64,000 nt of DNA from Chitinophaga sancti (GTDB lineage Bacteria > Bacteroidota > Bacteroidia > Chitinophagales > Chitinophagaceae). Made by a program: the position numbers and the translations under genes. Below, piece by piece: positions 36,946 to 46,091 of the stretch. The notes under the pieces are model-generated. The model was given only the letters and a program-made list of their open reading frames with translations. It searched no databases and was not told the origin of the DNA. The stretch is taken from positions 8,148,001 through 8,212,000 of the forward strand of contig NZ_CP139247.1 of the NCBI RefSeq assembly GCF_034087045.1. Direction: 5' to 3'. Every line of letters begins with the position of its first letter. The first letter of the stretch is position 1.

Positions 36946-37515
36946 TCAGGCGTTGGCTTGCGCCCAAACTTTGAATTGCCTGAAGGTATTGGCAGCGGCT
37001 TCCACTAACCGTTTTTTTTGTTCATCAGTTCCGTGGTATCCTTCGAGGTAGAGTACGAAGCTGTCCCATTTAGCGCGGGTTTCTTCACCATAACCGTTTA
37101 AAAAAGATAACGCCTTTGTAATTTCTGGCAAAGGGAGGTTTCGTTGTATAATCTGGCAAATGACCTGTCCGCCAAGGGTGGAGCCTTCCAGTACATACAT
37201 AGCTCCAAGCGCCTGTCCGTTATCATTAATTTCTGGTATATCGGTACACGTAGGTGGGGGATCCAGTGGTGAACCGTTGATCACGTTGATGTCCTGCAAT
37301 AACAAAGCAGCCTTGCGGCGGTTATCAAATCCACCGGGGAAGGATGTATCAATATGCGCTGCAATGTATTGTTCCAGCGGATAATAGTATCCGTAAAACA
37401 ATTGCAGTAACCTGATGTATGCCTCAGGGGAATTGGCTTGTTTAATCACCGGGATCAGGGTCCTTTCCAGGTCCTGATGTAGTGCCGCTGTACTTTCTCT
37501 TAACTGTTCAATCAT
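36946..37515 (-). CDS. Heme oxygenase, biliverdin-producing
   Basis: 189 residues, typical of the bacterial (BphO-like) family. The proximal heme ligand is His13 in RESTAALHQDLE; the distal helix and GAMYVLEGSTLGGQ segment are conserved. It opens heme to biliverdin, iron and CO, using reduced ferredoxin or similar. Lying just before a biliverdin-binding phytochrome it most likely supplies chromophore. It may also serve to free iron from imported heme, because a heme-region-type promoter precedes its operon. Confidence 0.94.
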   Translation of the reverse strand: MIEQLRESTAALHQDLERTLIPVIKQANSPEAYIRLLQLFYGYYYPLEQYIAAHIDTSFPGGFDNRRKAALLLQDINVINGSPLDPPPTCTDIPEINDNGQALGAMYVLEGSTLGGQVICQIIQRNLPLPEITKALSFLNGYGEETRAKWDSFVLYLEGYHGTDEQKKRLVEAAANTFRQFKVWAQANA

Positions 37516-37581
37516 TATCTAGTATATGTGACAATGATTAAAAGTACTATGAATATTGATTGGCCGCGTGTGGAATTAATT

Positions 37582-38031
37582 CTACGGCAATTGCACCACT
37601 GTAAACCAATAGGTATGCAGCATGCGGGTAAATGAGACCAGGTCTGAAAAATTGGAAGGCTTGATGGTATAACTATTCACCCCCAATTCATAGCATTTGG
37701 AAATATCCTTTGCCTCTGTAGAAGTAGTCAGAATAATGATGGGCAGCCACTTAAGATTTGCATGTTCCTTAATTTCACGTAATGCTTCCCTACCGTCTTT
37801 ACGAGGCATGTTCAGGTCAAGTAAGATAATACTTGGGAAAGGGTATTTTTCTTCGTCCGCATATTTTCCCTGCCTGTTCAGGTAATACATTAATTCTTCT
37901 CCATTCTCAACAAAACGCAATTCAGTTTCAGTCCCACTCTCCTCAAAAGCCACCTTTATAAGCTCCCGGTCGTCTGCGTCATCGTCAGCAACCAGTATAC
38001 ATTTTCTGGTACGTTGCGCCTTCTTGATCAT
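37582..38031 (-). CDS. Single-domain response regulator (Rcp1-like)
   Basis: 149 residues with only a receiver domain: acidic pocket VADDDADD, phospho-acceptor Asp in IILLDLNMP, Thr in IIILTTS, Lys in YTIKPS. The FxDLVxFxxMLHxYW tail is as in Rcp1-type partners of phytochromes. It probably takes phosphate from the CheB/CheR hybrid kinase of the same operon and passes the signal by protein contact, since it has no DNA-binding domain. First gene of the operon. Confidence 0.92.
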   Translation of the reverse strand: MIKKAQRTRKCILVADDDADDRELIKVAFEESGTETELRFVENGEELMYYLNRQGKYADEEKYPFPSIILLDLNMPRKDGREALREIKEHANLKWLPIIILTTSTEAKDISKCYELGVNSYTIKPSNFSDLVSFTRMLHTYWFTVVQLP

Positions 38032-38132
38032 CCAGATTTAAATTTGACGGATAAAATTACTTAAATATTGTTGCATATTTCCAAGAATGCACAGAATAAG
38101 GCTTTTTATTGACAAAATTCTCAGAATAGCGC

Positions 38133-38160
38133 CTACCACCCCGTTAAAACAGGATGGTAG
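38133..38160 (-). other. Hairpin in the long leader of the phytochrome operon
   Basis: CTACCA at 38133-38138 pairs with TGGTAG at 38155-38160. Read on the minus strand it lies about 75 nt into a roughly 200-nt leader running from the promoter at 38241 to the start codon at 38031. There is no T-run directly after it. Confidence 0.45.
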
Positions 38161-38240
38161 GACTTGGTACTTTTTAAAGAGATCTATGCTTGTGTAGTTT
38201 TTTGGGTGTTAACAAACAGCAATTTGATAAGGAAGCTTCA

Positions 38241-38307
38241 CAAATGTACGCCTGTTCTCATTTGTAGACAGATCGGATCGGGAAAAGAAAATACGCGATC
38301 GGGAAAA
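38241..38307 (-). promoter_or_regulatory. Heme-region promoter E: operator boxes plus -7 box before the phytochrome operon
   Basis: Forward coordinates, minus-strand use. -7 box TACATTTG at 38241-38248, 31 nt, then GGGAAAA at 38280, ACGC at 38293 and GGGAAAA at 38301. The two GGGAAAA boxes are 21 bp apart, like two direct half-sites on the same helix face. The same layout precedes four other genes in the heme region. It ends 9 bp before the stop of the S41 peptidase gene and faces the response regulator. Confidence 0.8.
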
Positions 38308-38315
38308 AATGAGCG

Positions 38316-39836
38316 TTATTTTGTGTGCAATCTATCCTCTATCATACCGGAAAATGAGGTCGGTCCCATGTGTATCAACGGCGTTACCGTTGTTGTAACA
38401 CCCGTTTTTCCGGACCCGGCCAGATAACCCAAAGCTGCTGCTATACAGGTCTCATTTGCATCTCCGAAATCATGCGTCACATCATCACTGGCAGCAATAT
38501 CAGGAGTCATACCCTGAAAATAATCACCATCCCCATTTGCATTCTGCATATAGAAGTTTGACATGTAAACTGTATAGGCGTCGATTTTAACACCAAAGAA
38601 ACCCACTGGCTTTCCATAGGTTTGACTACCTACCAGCTTCACGGTCAGGTAAGGTTTTAAACTGTTGATCACGAGTTCACTCGCAGAAGCAGTATTACCA
38701 CTTACGATGAAAACGACCTGCTTCACACTGTTCAAACTCCCTGCCTTACTGAATTTGTAAGTGTTACCACTTACTGAATAATCCAGATCAGCATAGGTAG
38801 CTGTATGACCATTATATTGAACAGTATTACCATTGGCATCCAGGTAAGTCTGTTGTTTTAAGATTGTTGCTTTACCATCCTGTAGCAGTTGATTGAAGTA
38901 TTCAGTATACATCACCTTATCTTTCAGAGAAGAAGGTGCAATGAGGTTGACCAGCTCTTCAGCAGTAGTCGTATACCCACCACCATTATATCGTAAGTCG
39001 ATGATGAGTGAGGTCACACCAGCGGCGGCAAACTTGCTGAATGCATTTTCCAGCGGCGTCTGCGAACTGGACAATACGGAGAAACGGCTATAGGCCAGGT
39101 ACCCCACTTTTGAAGAGCCGGCGGTCAGGACAGTATCCTTCATCACCGGACTTGTTGAGTAATTTGATTTCGTCAGATTCACCGTACCTGTCATTCCATT
39201 ATTGTCCACAATAGTCATGGATATTGAATTGCTGTTGAGTGCAGATTCAATAAAGGAAGTATTGGAAGTAGATACAGCAGTACCATTGATCTGTGTCACT
39301 TTGAAACCTCTCTGTAACCCGGCCAGTGCTGCAGGAGATTTGGGATTCACATACCGGATGCGGATGTCGGTGCTTGCGCTGAGACTCAGGCCGAAATCAT
39401 CCCCTTTATCCGTCAGGGAAACAGTAGCCAGCCGGTTACTGCCGGTCAGCGCAACACTACCACGGCGGCCACCGGTGAGTGAACCATCGTCAATAAAGGA
39501 ATATTTTGGCGTGCCGGCATAGCCAGAGTACTCATATGAGTAGCCGGTACTGGGATTGGTTTTTAACTGGGTAATGGCATACAGTTCCTTCTCGTAATTA
39601 GTCAATACACTACTGCCGGTAGCATACTGACGGGGATTGAAGGTAGTATAGTCAGGCAAAGCATCGTACCACAGGTATATCTGCTTTGCATAGAGATAAA
39701 TGGAGTCGAGCGTGAATTGCTCACGGGTGCCTGTAGTCGGGGATACGGGTGTTTCAGTATCAGTATCGTGGTCCTTACGACAGGCTACGAATATAGTGGC
39801 ACAGGATAGGAGTGCAATAAGAATGGGTTGTTTCAC
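38316..39836 (-). CDS. S41 family peptidase lipoprotein
   Basis: 506 residues with a lipoprotein signal (LLSCATIFVAC). A PDZ-like segment (LQRGFKVTQINGTAVS) precedes the tail-specific-protease core. The catalytic Ser is in SGNTASASE (about 382) and the Lys in TYGKPVG (about 408); the substrate-contacting VTSLIIDLRYNGGG is intact. C-terminal processing peptidases act in the periplasm or at the cell surface. It is downstream of the HmuY-like genes but behind a terminator. A role in processing heme-carrier proteins is speculation from its position. Confidence 0.92.
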   Translation of the reverse strand: MKQPILIALLSCATIFVACRKDHDTDTETPVSPTTGTREQFTLDSIYLYAKQIYLWYDALPDYTTFNPRQYATGSSVLTNYEKELYAITQLKTNPSTGYSYEYSGYAGTPKYSFIDDGSLTGGRRGSVALTGSNRLATVSLTDKGDDFGLSLSASTDIRIRYVNPKSPAALAGLQRGFKVTQINGTAVSTSNTSFIESALNSNSISMTIVDNNGMTGTVNLTKSNYSTSPVMKDTVLTAGSSKVGYLAYSRFSVLSSSQTPLENAFSKFAAAGVTSLIIDLRYNGGGYTTTAEELVNLIAPSSLKDKVMYTEYFNQLLQDGKATILKQQTYLDANGNTVQYNGHTATYADLDYSVSGNTYKFSKAGSLNSVKQVVFIVSGNTASASELVINSLKPYLTVKLVGSQTYGKPVGFFGVKIDAYTVYMSNFYMQNANGDGDYFQGMTPDIAASDDVTHDFGDANETCIAAALGYLAGSGKTGVTTTVTPLIHMGPTSFSGMIEDRLHTK

Positions 39837-39900
39837 CAGAGTGGATTTTAATGGAATTTACAAAAAAAACAACATTTTTGAATTTTTTAGCGGCGCTATC

Positions 39901-39945
39901 CAAAAGACAACAGCTTCCGTCGTAGGCGGAAGCTGTTGTCTTTTG
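39901..39945. terminator. 19-bp perfect hairpin after the HmuY-type gene
   Basis: CAAAAGACAACAGCTTCCG at 39901-39919 is exactly inverted at 39927-39945 around a 7-nt loop, 15 bp after the HmuY-type stop codon on the minus strand. Confidence 0.8.
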
Positions 39946-39960
39946 TCATTTAAAACCTAA

Positions 39961-40662
39961 TTATTTCGTTGTTAAATCTGTACTTCCCTTAGCAGAAATA
40001 AAGTATTTAAACGTCCAATACCCAAAGTCGTTCTGATGAATCGTCACAGTTGGCGTCGCTGGTGCTCCTTTGTAAATACTTACATACTGGAACTTCACAT
40101 ACCTGCCATCATTCAGCTTAAAGACAAACACCGTCGTCTTAGGAAAATTGAAATACATCAAATCCCCTGTTTCAGTATTAAATACCGGTTGAGACACATC
40201 CATACCCACCGTATGAATAAACTCACTCTCCGCAGGTGCAGCCGTGATCTTATCAAATGTCGTATCCTCATACCCCACCACCTTCACATCCGAAGCATTC
40301 ATGGCAAACTTATCCACGCCATCCCAGTAATTAGGCGCGGTACCTCCCCAATTGGGAGCCATACTCAAACCAGACCCCTGGAAAGCCAGATCCCATGAAG
40401 CCGTATTAATACTATCCTCCCCTGCACCAACCAATCCCATTTTCGCAAAACTAAACAGATTATAATCCAGTGTAGATGCTGTAGGTACAGGCAGACTATT
40501 CACCTCTACCACTCCACTCACTTTGATAGTTACATATTCATTCACAATCGAATCTTTCTTTTCCTCCACAGGTGTCACATCCGTGTCTTTATCATCTTTA
40601 CAGGCGAAGATAGCCCCTGTCAGACACAGTGTTAAAAAAGCATACTTGAATTGCAGTTTCAT
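39961..40662 (-). CDS. HmuY-family lipoprotein
   Basis: 233 residues with a lipoprotein signal (LTLCLTGAIFACKDD). HmuY signatures: a WDLAF-type strand (SWDLAFQGSGLSM), the FKLNDGRYVKFQYVSIYKG strand pair, and a closing WTFKYFISAKGSTDLTT. HmuY proteins bind heme on the cell surface and pass it to a TonB receptor. This is the last of five lipoprotein genes that follow the TonB receptor at 43825-46020. Confidence 0.9.
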   Translation of the reverse strand: MKLQFKYAFLTLCLTGAIFACKDDKDTDVTPVEEKKDSIVNEYVTIKVSGVVEVNSLPVPTASTLDYNLFSFAKMGLVGAGEDSINTASWDLAFQGSGLSMAPNWGGTAPNYWDGVDKFAMNASDVKVVGYEDTTFDKITAAPAESEFIHTVGMDVSQPVFNTETGDLMYFNFPKTTVFVFKLNDGRYVKFQYVSIYKGAPATPTVTIHQNDFGYWTFKYFISAKGSTDLTTK

Positions 40663-40718
40663 TTCATTATTTGTTTAAAAAAATACAGGAAAACGGCCTC
40701 CCGGCTATACCTCACCCC

Positions 40719-41450
40719 TTACAGTGCCTGGTACTGGAAGTTATAGTATGGATAGTTGGTAGCAGAGCTACCTGCATTAGGTGTGCTGTTGGAATAAATG
40801 CTGGTGATGCTCACCTTCCATACAGCTTTACCAGTAGTACGATCTTTCAGGATCAGTGTACGTGGTTGATGTGCAGTTACAATATGGCTGGAAATATCAT
40901 AATCATACCAGCCGGTACCAGCGCTCACAAGTACAGCGCCCATGTAAATATTGTTTGTACCCAGTTTACCACCCGGAGCAGCAATCGTAGTTACACCTTT
41001 GGCAGTAGCGAAAGCAGTATCCTGGTAGTTCAGCGTATAAGTGCTGGAATAAGCATAGATATCACCATTTGCACTACCGGTGAAACGCAGGGTATAACTC
41101 ACAGTAGTCGCATTTACTGAGTCACCACCTACGTTGGTAGCCAGGTTGAAATAATAAGTGCTCGCGACATTTGACCATTGTGTGCTGTCAGCTGGCGCAG
41201 TTACAGTACCCTGGGCAAAGTTGGTAACAGTGTATACTGATCCGGATCTGGATACAGTACCTTTTGTTTTGCTGGCATACGGACCAGCTACGGACAGATC
41301 AATAGAACCACCATCTGGTACCGTTACAGCCAGACCACCACCTACAGTGAGGCCGCTGTTAGGTGTAGTTACGTCATCTTTTTGGCAGGAAGAAAATAAA
41401 GCAATAGTTCCCGCTACCAGCAGGGCAGCGCTAAAACGAAGTGTTTTCAT
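40719..41450 (-). CDS. Lipoprotein, distantly HmuY-related
   Basis: 243 residues with lipoprotein signal (TIALFSSCQKDD). It is beta-rich and shares the end-strand pattern of its neighbours (KAVWKVSITSIYSN, then YPYYNFQYQAL). It lacks the WDLAF strand and is Gly/Thr-rich in the middle. Its N-terminal part resembles that of the 46334-47350 lipoprotein. Position in the run makes a role in heme capture or hand-over likely, but the family call is weaker than for the others. There is a 176-bp gap to the gene upstream. Confidence 0.7.
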   Translation of the reverse strand: MKTLRFSAALLVAGTIALFSSCQKDDVTTPNSGLTVGGGLAVTVPDGGSIDLSVAGPYASKTKGTVSRSGSVYTVTNFAQGTVTAPADSTQWSNVASTYYFNLATNVGGDSVNATTVSYTLRFTGSANGDIYAYSSTYTLNYQDTAFATAKGVTTIAAPGGKLGTNNIYMGAVLVSAGTGWYDYDISSHIVTAHQPRTLILKDRTTGKAVWKVSITSIYSNSTPNAGSSATNYPYYNFQYQAL

Positions 41451-41626
41451 TAGATTTGTATTTTAAGAATTTTCAATAGTATGGCATCTTGTGTGGGACA
41501 GCATTTTCCCGGGCGCTATCAGGACCGTCACATCCAGCGTCTGTGGTGAATGCAGCCTGCATAAGGCCATACTTCTTTTTCCAATTAGTGGTTATTCCCG
41601 GTCACCGGCCGTTTCCTGTATAGTAT

Positions 41627-42367
41627 TTATTTTGTGTTTGTCTTCAAATTCAAATCCCCCTTCGTCTCCTGCACATAATATCTAAAATTAAACCAGGGCG
41701 CCAGGTTCTTCGTATGCTCATCTTTATAATCAGGCGCTGTCGCCGGGTTATCCTTATACAAATTCACCAGCTCCACCTTCACATACCTGTTATCCTTCAA
41801 CAAAAAGATCAAAGACCTATCCTTATAAGGCACCAACGAATGATCACTAAACTGATAATACCCCCAGCTATCAATCACATCATTTATATCAAAAGAAATC
41901 GGCACACTATTCCTGATCATAGAATCCGCCGGCGCTGCTGTCAACTCATCAAACGCAGTTCTCACCACCCTGATCTTCCCCAATCCATTCTTCCCCTCAG
42001 CGGTAGCCGCATCCGCATTTATCTGTGAGTTATAAATGCTGTTGAACATGATATGCCATGTCGCTTCACCATCCACCGCAGCAGCACTATCCACTGCCTT
42101 GTGCGTATCAAAATTAAAATACCATGCACGATGCCCTTCTGATGCACCATGCCCTACATCCGGAGCGGGGTAATTCACCACATATACCACATTGTATTGC
42201 TCATCCAGGTAAATATGTTCATCCAATTGCTTCACACGGCTGGGTACCCAGTTGGTCCCTTCTAAATAAGTTTCTGCAGGTGTAGTCGTATCATTGTACT
42301 TTCCACAGGAGCAAACAAAGAACAGTGTCAGTGCCAGCAAACTATTGGTTAAATGTCTTATCGCCAT
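41627..42367 (-). CDS. HmuY-family lipoprotein
   Basis: 246 residues with signal and lipobox (LTLFFVCSCGKYND). The HmuY pattern is clear: WHIMFNSIYNSQINADAA, SWGYYQFSDHSLVPYKDRSL and FLLKDNRYVKVELVNLYKD. Its start lies 26 bp inside the 3' end of the preceding paralog, so the genes are translationally coupled. The paralogs differ strongly in loops, which suggests different heme-carrier or heme ligands. Confidence 0.9.
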   Translation of the reverse strand: MAIRHLTNSLLALTLFFVCSCGKYNDTTTPAETYLEGTNWVPSRVKQLDEHIYLDEQYNVVYVVNYPAPDVGHGASEGHRAWYFNFDTHKAVDSAAAVDGEATWHIMFNSIYNSQINADAATAEGKNGLGKIRVVRTAFDELTAAPADSMIRNSVPISFDINDVIDSWGYYQFSDHSLVPYKDRSLIFLLKDNRYVKVELVNLYKDNPATAPDYKDEHTKNLAPWFNFRYYVQETKGDLNLKTNTK

Positions 42368-43127
42368 CTTTATTGATCGTGTATTTAAAAGTGATATAAG
42401 GTGCAGCAGTATGAATATCCGGGTTGGCCGGGTTATCTTTATAAAAACTATAGATCATCAGTTTTGCATAATTCCCCTTCGCTGTTTTAATAATAATAGT
42501 ACGTGGCAACCCATACACCACATGGGCTTTCTCACTATCACCCGGATACATCTGTCCATAGAAATCATAAAAGGCATATCCATTTGTACTCCCATTAAAA
42601 TGATCCAAAGTGAGATAACCATTTATCAACAGATCAGCATCTGCCACAGGAACATTCGTCACTTTATTAAACGCCTCTTCCATTAAACTCTCAGCAATAG
42701 GTACAGCAGCAGGGCGCTGGTTTTCATAATCGAAATATTGCTTATCAATCGCACTATCTACCACCAGGTAAATGCCCCCTTGGCCAGGTCCACCCTTACC
42801 AGGATTGTAAGTAGCCGTACCATTATTCGCCCATACACTACTGTTGTAAATGCTGGCAAATGCAATGTCCCATTTATCAGTTGCGGCATAAGCATCGGGT
42901 ATCACACGGCCATCTTCCAGGCTATAGTATACAGTTTTGAAAGCAGCGCTACCACCTGCTCTCGCTACAGTATCGCCCGCCAGGTTATGCACAGTATACG
43001 TACCACTGGCAGTCACAGTCACCGCAGGTAAATCAGGTAAAGCAGGATCGTCCTTTTTATCCTTATCCGAACAGGATGCGAATAAAAAGGCGGTTAACAG
43101 CAAGAAAGATATACGCATTAGTATCAA
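42342..43127 (-). CDS. HmuY-family lipoprotein
   Basis: 261 residues, signal and lipobox (LLTAFLFASCSDKD). Carries WDIAFASIYNSSVWANN, a glycine-rich loop (YNPGKGGPGQGGIYLV) shared with the upstream paralog, YAFYDFYGQM and IIIKTAKGNYAKLMIYSFYK. It overlaps the upstream gene by 4 bp and the downstream gene by 26 bp. HmuY-type heme-binding surface protein by family; its own ligands were not identified. Confidence 0.92.
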   Translation of the reverse strand: MILMRISFLLLTAFLFASCSDKDKKDDPALPDLPAVTVTASGTYTVHNLAGDTVARAGGSAAFKTVYYSLEDGRVIPDAYAATDKWDIAFASIYNSSVWANNGTATYNPGKGGPGQGGIYLVVDSAIDKQYFDYENQRPAAVPIAESLMEEAFNKVTNVPVADADLLINGYLTLDHFNGSTNGYAFYDFYGQMYPGDSEKAHVVYGLPRTIIIKTAKGNYAKLMIYSFYKDNPANPDIHTAAPYITFKYTINKDGDKTFNQ

Positions 43128-43819
43128 GGTGTTTTCAGGTTATGACTACCATCCTGCTGTACAAAATAGCGGAAGGTGAAATAGGGTGCCGGCCAGAAAA
43201 GATCAGTCACAGCAGGAGGATTTCCCTGGTATACATTGATCAGTTCCAGCTTTCCATATTTACCATCTGCTGTGCGGATGATAAACGTGCGGTTCTTAAT
43301 AGGCACAGCCAGGTGTGTGTTCAGCGAATAGAAATACCAGCCGGTATTATAAGGTTGTGGATAACCATCCCATCCTGCAAAACGAAGATTCCCCGTTTCG
43401 AATGCATCCTCTTCGGGAGCTGTCGTCACTTTGCTATAAGCAGTATCTACAGCGATGATCAGTCCCTTTCCGGAACCACCTTTTCCAGGTCCTTCTCCAC
43501 TACCATTATTCACATATACGAGGGCGTTATAGATATCTGTAAAAGCAAGATCCCAGTTACTACTTTGCTTAAAGGTATTGCTGCTATCCCATGATTGCAG
43601 TTTGGCAGACAGCTTGAAATAAAAACTCCTGAACGGGCGTTTCTCTTTTCCTTCCACACCATCCGCCACAGAGGCTTCAGTATCGCCGGCAAGGTCGTAG
43701 ATGACAGTGCTCACGCCATCTTCATAATTTAGTTTGGTAACGTTGTTGTCATCTTTCTTACAGGCCATAGTCAGCAGTACGATGGCTGCTAACCATTGCC
43801 ATTGGGCTCGCTTGTACAT
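43124..43819 (-). CDS. HmuY-family lipoprotein
   Basis: 231 residues with signal and lipobox (IVLLTMACKKDD). Carries WDLAFTDIYNALVYVNN, a glycine-rich loop (EGPGKGGSGKGLIIAV), WYFYSLNTH and FIIRTADGKYGKLELINVYQ. It begins 5 bp after the TonB receptor stop and overlaps the next paralog by 4 bp. It is the paralog directly coupled to the receptor and so the best candidate for the receptor's primary heme carrier. Confidence 0.93.
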   Translation of the reverse strand: MYKRAQWQWLAAIVLLTMACKKDDNNVTKLNYEDGVSTVIYDLAGDTEASVADGVEGKEKRPFRSFYFKLSAKLQSWDSSNTFKQSSNWDLAFTDIYNALVYVNNGSGEGPGKGGSGKGLIIAVDTAYSKVTTAPEEDAFETGNLRFAGWDGYPQPYNTGWYFYSLNTHLAVPIKNRTFIIRTADGKYGKLELINVYQGNPPAVTDLFWPAPYFTFRYFVQQDGSHNLKTP

Positions 43820-43824
43820 ATTGG

Positions 43825-46020
43825 TTATTGTTTAAACAGTCGCCATTTTAACCCGGCCATCAAAATTCGTCCGGGTTGTCCTGGCATCAACATATCGGTG
43901 TAATTCATGAGGTTGTCTGCTGTGATCTGAACAGCCAGGTGACCTTTGCAAAGCTTCTTTTCGATAGAAGCATATACCAGGCAGTAGGCATCAATGAATG
44001 TATCGTAGGTATCCAGAAACCGGTTATTGTTTGCATCATCATAGCCAGACCTGCTCTTATAATTCGCACGTAAAGTAGTGTTGATGCCCCAGGGAGCATA
44101 TTCATAAAACACACGTAGGTTGAGCATATGCCGGGATCGGTTTTCAAGACCTATGTAATCACTAACTTTGGATGCCCTCGTTTCTCCTGTATTATTGTTA
44201 CGTATCTTATTGTATGGATAGGCGCCGGTCCTGATAGAATCCATGATACCTTTATCCTTTGCATACAGTAACTGGTAGCCGAAAGATACTTCCAGTCCTT
44301 TCAGTACATGTGTACTGACACTGGCTTCTACACCACCGGTAAAAGATCTGTCAAGATTGATATAGGAATAAACAGGTTGAAAATTTGTGCGGGTCGCAAT
44401 CTGAACAGTGTTGATAAAGTTGTGCAGCTGGTTGTAAAAGCCATTCACATTCATGCGGATGTTTTTAACAGGTGCATAACTCATTCCAACATTGTAAGAG
44501 ACAGCCATTTCAGGTTTCAGTGCAGCACTGATATCTTTTGCCACAGGTCTTACCTCACTGATCAAACCTGCTGCCTGCATGGTGGCTAACTGAGTAGCCA
44601 CTTCTTCCACACCCAATACGGTATATCCTGCCTGTGGATTGGTAAACACCTGGTATCTCTTCTGAAAATCAGGTGTTTTATAACCAGTACCAAAAGCAGC
44701 GGTCAATGCTATTTTTTCTGACAGGCTATAATTCAATCCAGCGCTGGGATTAAGTCTGCCGCCATAAAAATCAGAATGGTCATAGCGGAAACCCAAACGG
44801 GAACTCAGGCGGTCATTTACTTTCCAGTCTCCTTGTGCATAGGCATACTCACTTTTTAAATCATTCCCATCCATCACTTCGAGATTACCTCCTATGCCAC
44901 CGGTAAATGATAACTGATTGGAAACAACATACTGCACCTGCTCCTCAAAGCGATGATAGTATTGCGTAAAATCATTTGAGCTCAGTTGTGCAGACTTACC
45001 TGTACTTACATCCTGTGTAGTGCTATATCTTGTCAGGTAGTACTGTGTTTTTAGTAGCCAGCCTTTATTCGGGTTAGCTGTCCGGCCTTTATCCTTGTTA
45101 GCTATCCGGCCTTTATTCAGGTTAGCTATCCTACCTTCATCCTGGTTAGCCCTACGACCTTTACTCAGGTTAGTCTGCCAGACGATCGATCCATTCACAT
45201 CAGTTTCATGCAGTACATCCCTGGTGGTATTCGTCACCTGGCTACTGCTATAGACAGATTCATTGATTGAATTACGGAGTGCCCATCGACCGGCGATGTT
45301 CAAGGAATTGTTAGCATTCAATTTATACCGAAGCCGGCCCTGCAGACTATAACTATCATAGGGAGGTGCGGTCGCACCTTTGCTCAGGAATGAATTCACA
45401 TTGTAGCCATCGGTATGATAATAATTACCGGATAGGTTGAGGGAACCGTTTTTATCATCAAATGGTGTTTCCCCTTCCAAAGTAAAATCCTGCGTATGCT
45501 GCGAGCCATATCTTACAATAGCCTGCCCCTGTGCTGCATCAATATGTTGGCGGGTAATAATATTCACAACCCCTCCCAACGCCTCACTCCCAAACAAACT
45601 CGAGCTGGCTCCCTTCACAATTTCAATTCTTTCAATATCAGCAACAGTAATCCTTGATAAATCGAAATTACCTGCATTTCTACCTATCATAGGTTGACCA
45701 TCAATTAAAATCAGGATATAATCAGCGCTAAAACCCTGTAGTTGCATACCAATTGCCCTCGACCCTGCAGAGACATCATTGACAATCGCAATACCCGTCT
45801 GTTCCCGCATCACCTCATCCAGTCGGCGGCTACCCATCATTTCCAGTGTCTTGCGACTAATCACAGTCACAGGCATGGCAGCTCTGCTGGTAAGTGTTTC
45901 CAGGTGCACGGCTTTGACTTCCACACTTTTTAAAGTACGGGAGGTATCGGATTGACTAAAGGCACACAAACTGCTACAACACAATATGAAGAGCGTGTAT
46001 AAATCTTTGCTGGTACGCAT
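43825..46020 (-). CDS. TonB-dependent receptor, heme-uptake (HmuR/BtuB-like)
   Basis: 731 residues. Signal peptide (LFILCCSSLCAFSQ), TonB box region near SVEVKAV, plug with SLFGSEALGGVVNIITRQ, and a 22-strand barrel ending MAGLKWRLF. There is no STN or regulatory-like N-terminal domain. It lies directly upstream of HmuY-type genes, as hmuR does in Porphyromonas. A run of 8-residue repeats (about residues 281-319: KGRRANQD, EGRIANLN, KGRIANKD, KGRTANPN) is inserted between two barrel strands. Promoter A lies 72-138 bp upstream. Confidence 0.92.
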   Translation of the reverse strand: MRTSKDLYTLFILCCSSLCAFSQSDTSRTLKSVEVKAVHLETLTSRAAMPVTVISRKTLEMMGSRRLDEVMREQTGIAIVNDVSAGSRAIGMQLQGFSADYILILIDGQPMIGRNAGNFDLSRITVADIERIEIVKGASSSLFGSEALGGVVNIITRQHIDAAQGQAIVRYGSQHTQDFTLEGETPFDDKNGSLNLSGNYYHTDGYNVNSFLSKGATAPPYDSYSLQGRLRYKLNANNSLNIAGRWALRNSINESVYSSSQVTNTTRDVLHETDVNGSIVWQTNLSKGRRANQDEGRIANLNKGRIANKDKGRTANPNKGWLLKTQYYLTRYSTTQDVSTGKSAQLSSNDFTQYYHRFEEQVQYVVSNQLSFTGGIGGNLEVMDGNDLKSEYAYAQGDWKVNDRLSSRLGFRYDHSDFYGGRLNPSAGLNYSLSEKIALTAAFGTGYKTPDFQKRYQVFTNPQAGYTVLGVEEVATQLATMQAAGLISEVRPVAKDISAALKPEMAVSYNVGMSYAPVKNIRMNVNGFYNQLHNFINTVQIATRTNFQPVYSYINLDRSFTGGVEASVSTHVLKGLEVSFGYQLLYAKDKGIMDSIRTGAYPYNKIRNNNTGETRASKVSDYIGLENRSRHMLNLRVFYEYAPWGINTTLRANYKSRSGYDDANNNRFLDTYDTFIDAYCLVYASIEKKLCKGHLAVQITADNLMNYTDMLMPGQPGRILMAGLKWRLFKQ
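45062..45177 (-). repeat. 24-bp in-frame tandem repeat inside the TonB receptor gene
   Basis: About 4.8 copies of a 24-bp unit (forward consensus CCTTTATTCAGGTTAGCTAT plus four more bases). It encodes 8-residue repeats of the type KGRIANKD between two beta strands, probably lengthening a loop. Confidence 0.85.
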
Positions 46021-46091
46021 GAAAATTGAAGGATACTGCTATCTACAGCATATCGGGTACAATAATATATTTGGTTCGGGGCGGAGTGGTG

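Noticed and set aside
38280..38307. Fur box for the GGGAAAA elements
   Set aside because: The element is a direct repeat with a 21-bp period, not the AT-rich inverted 19-bp Fur pattern.
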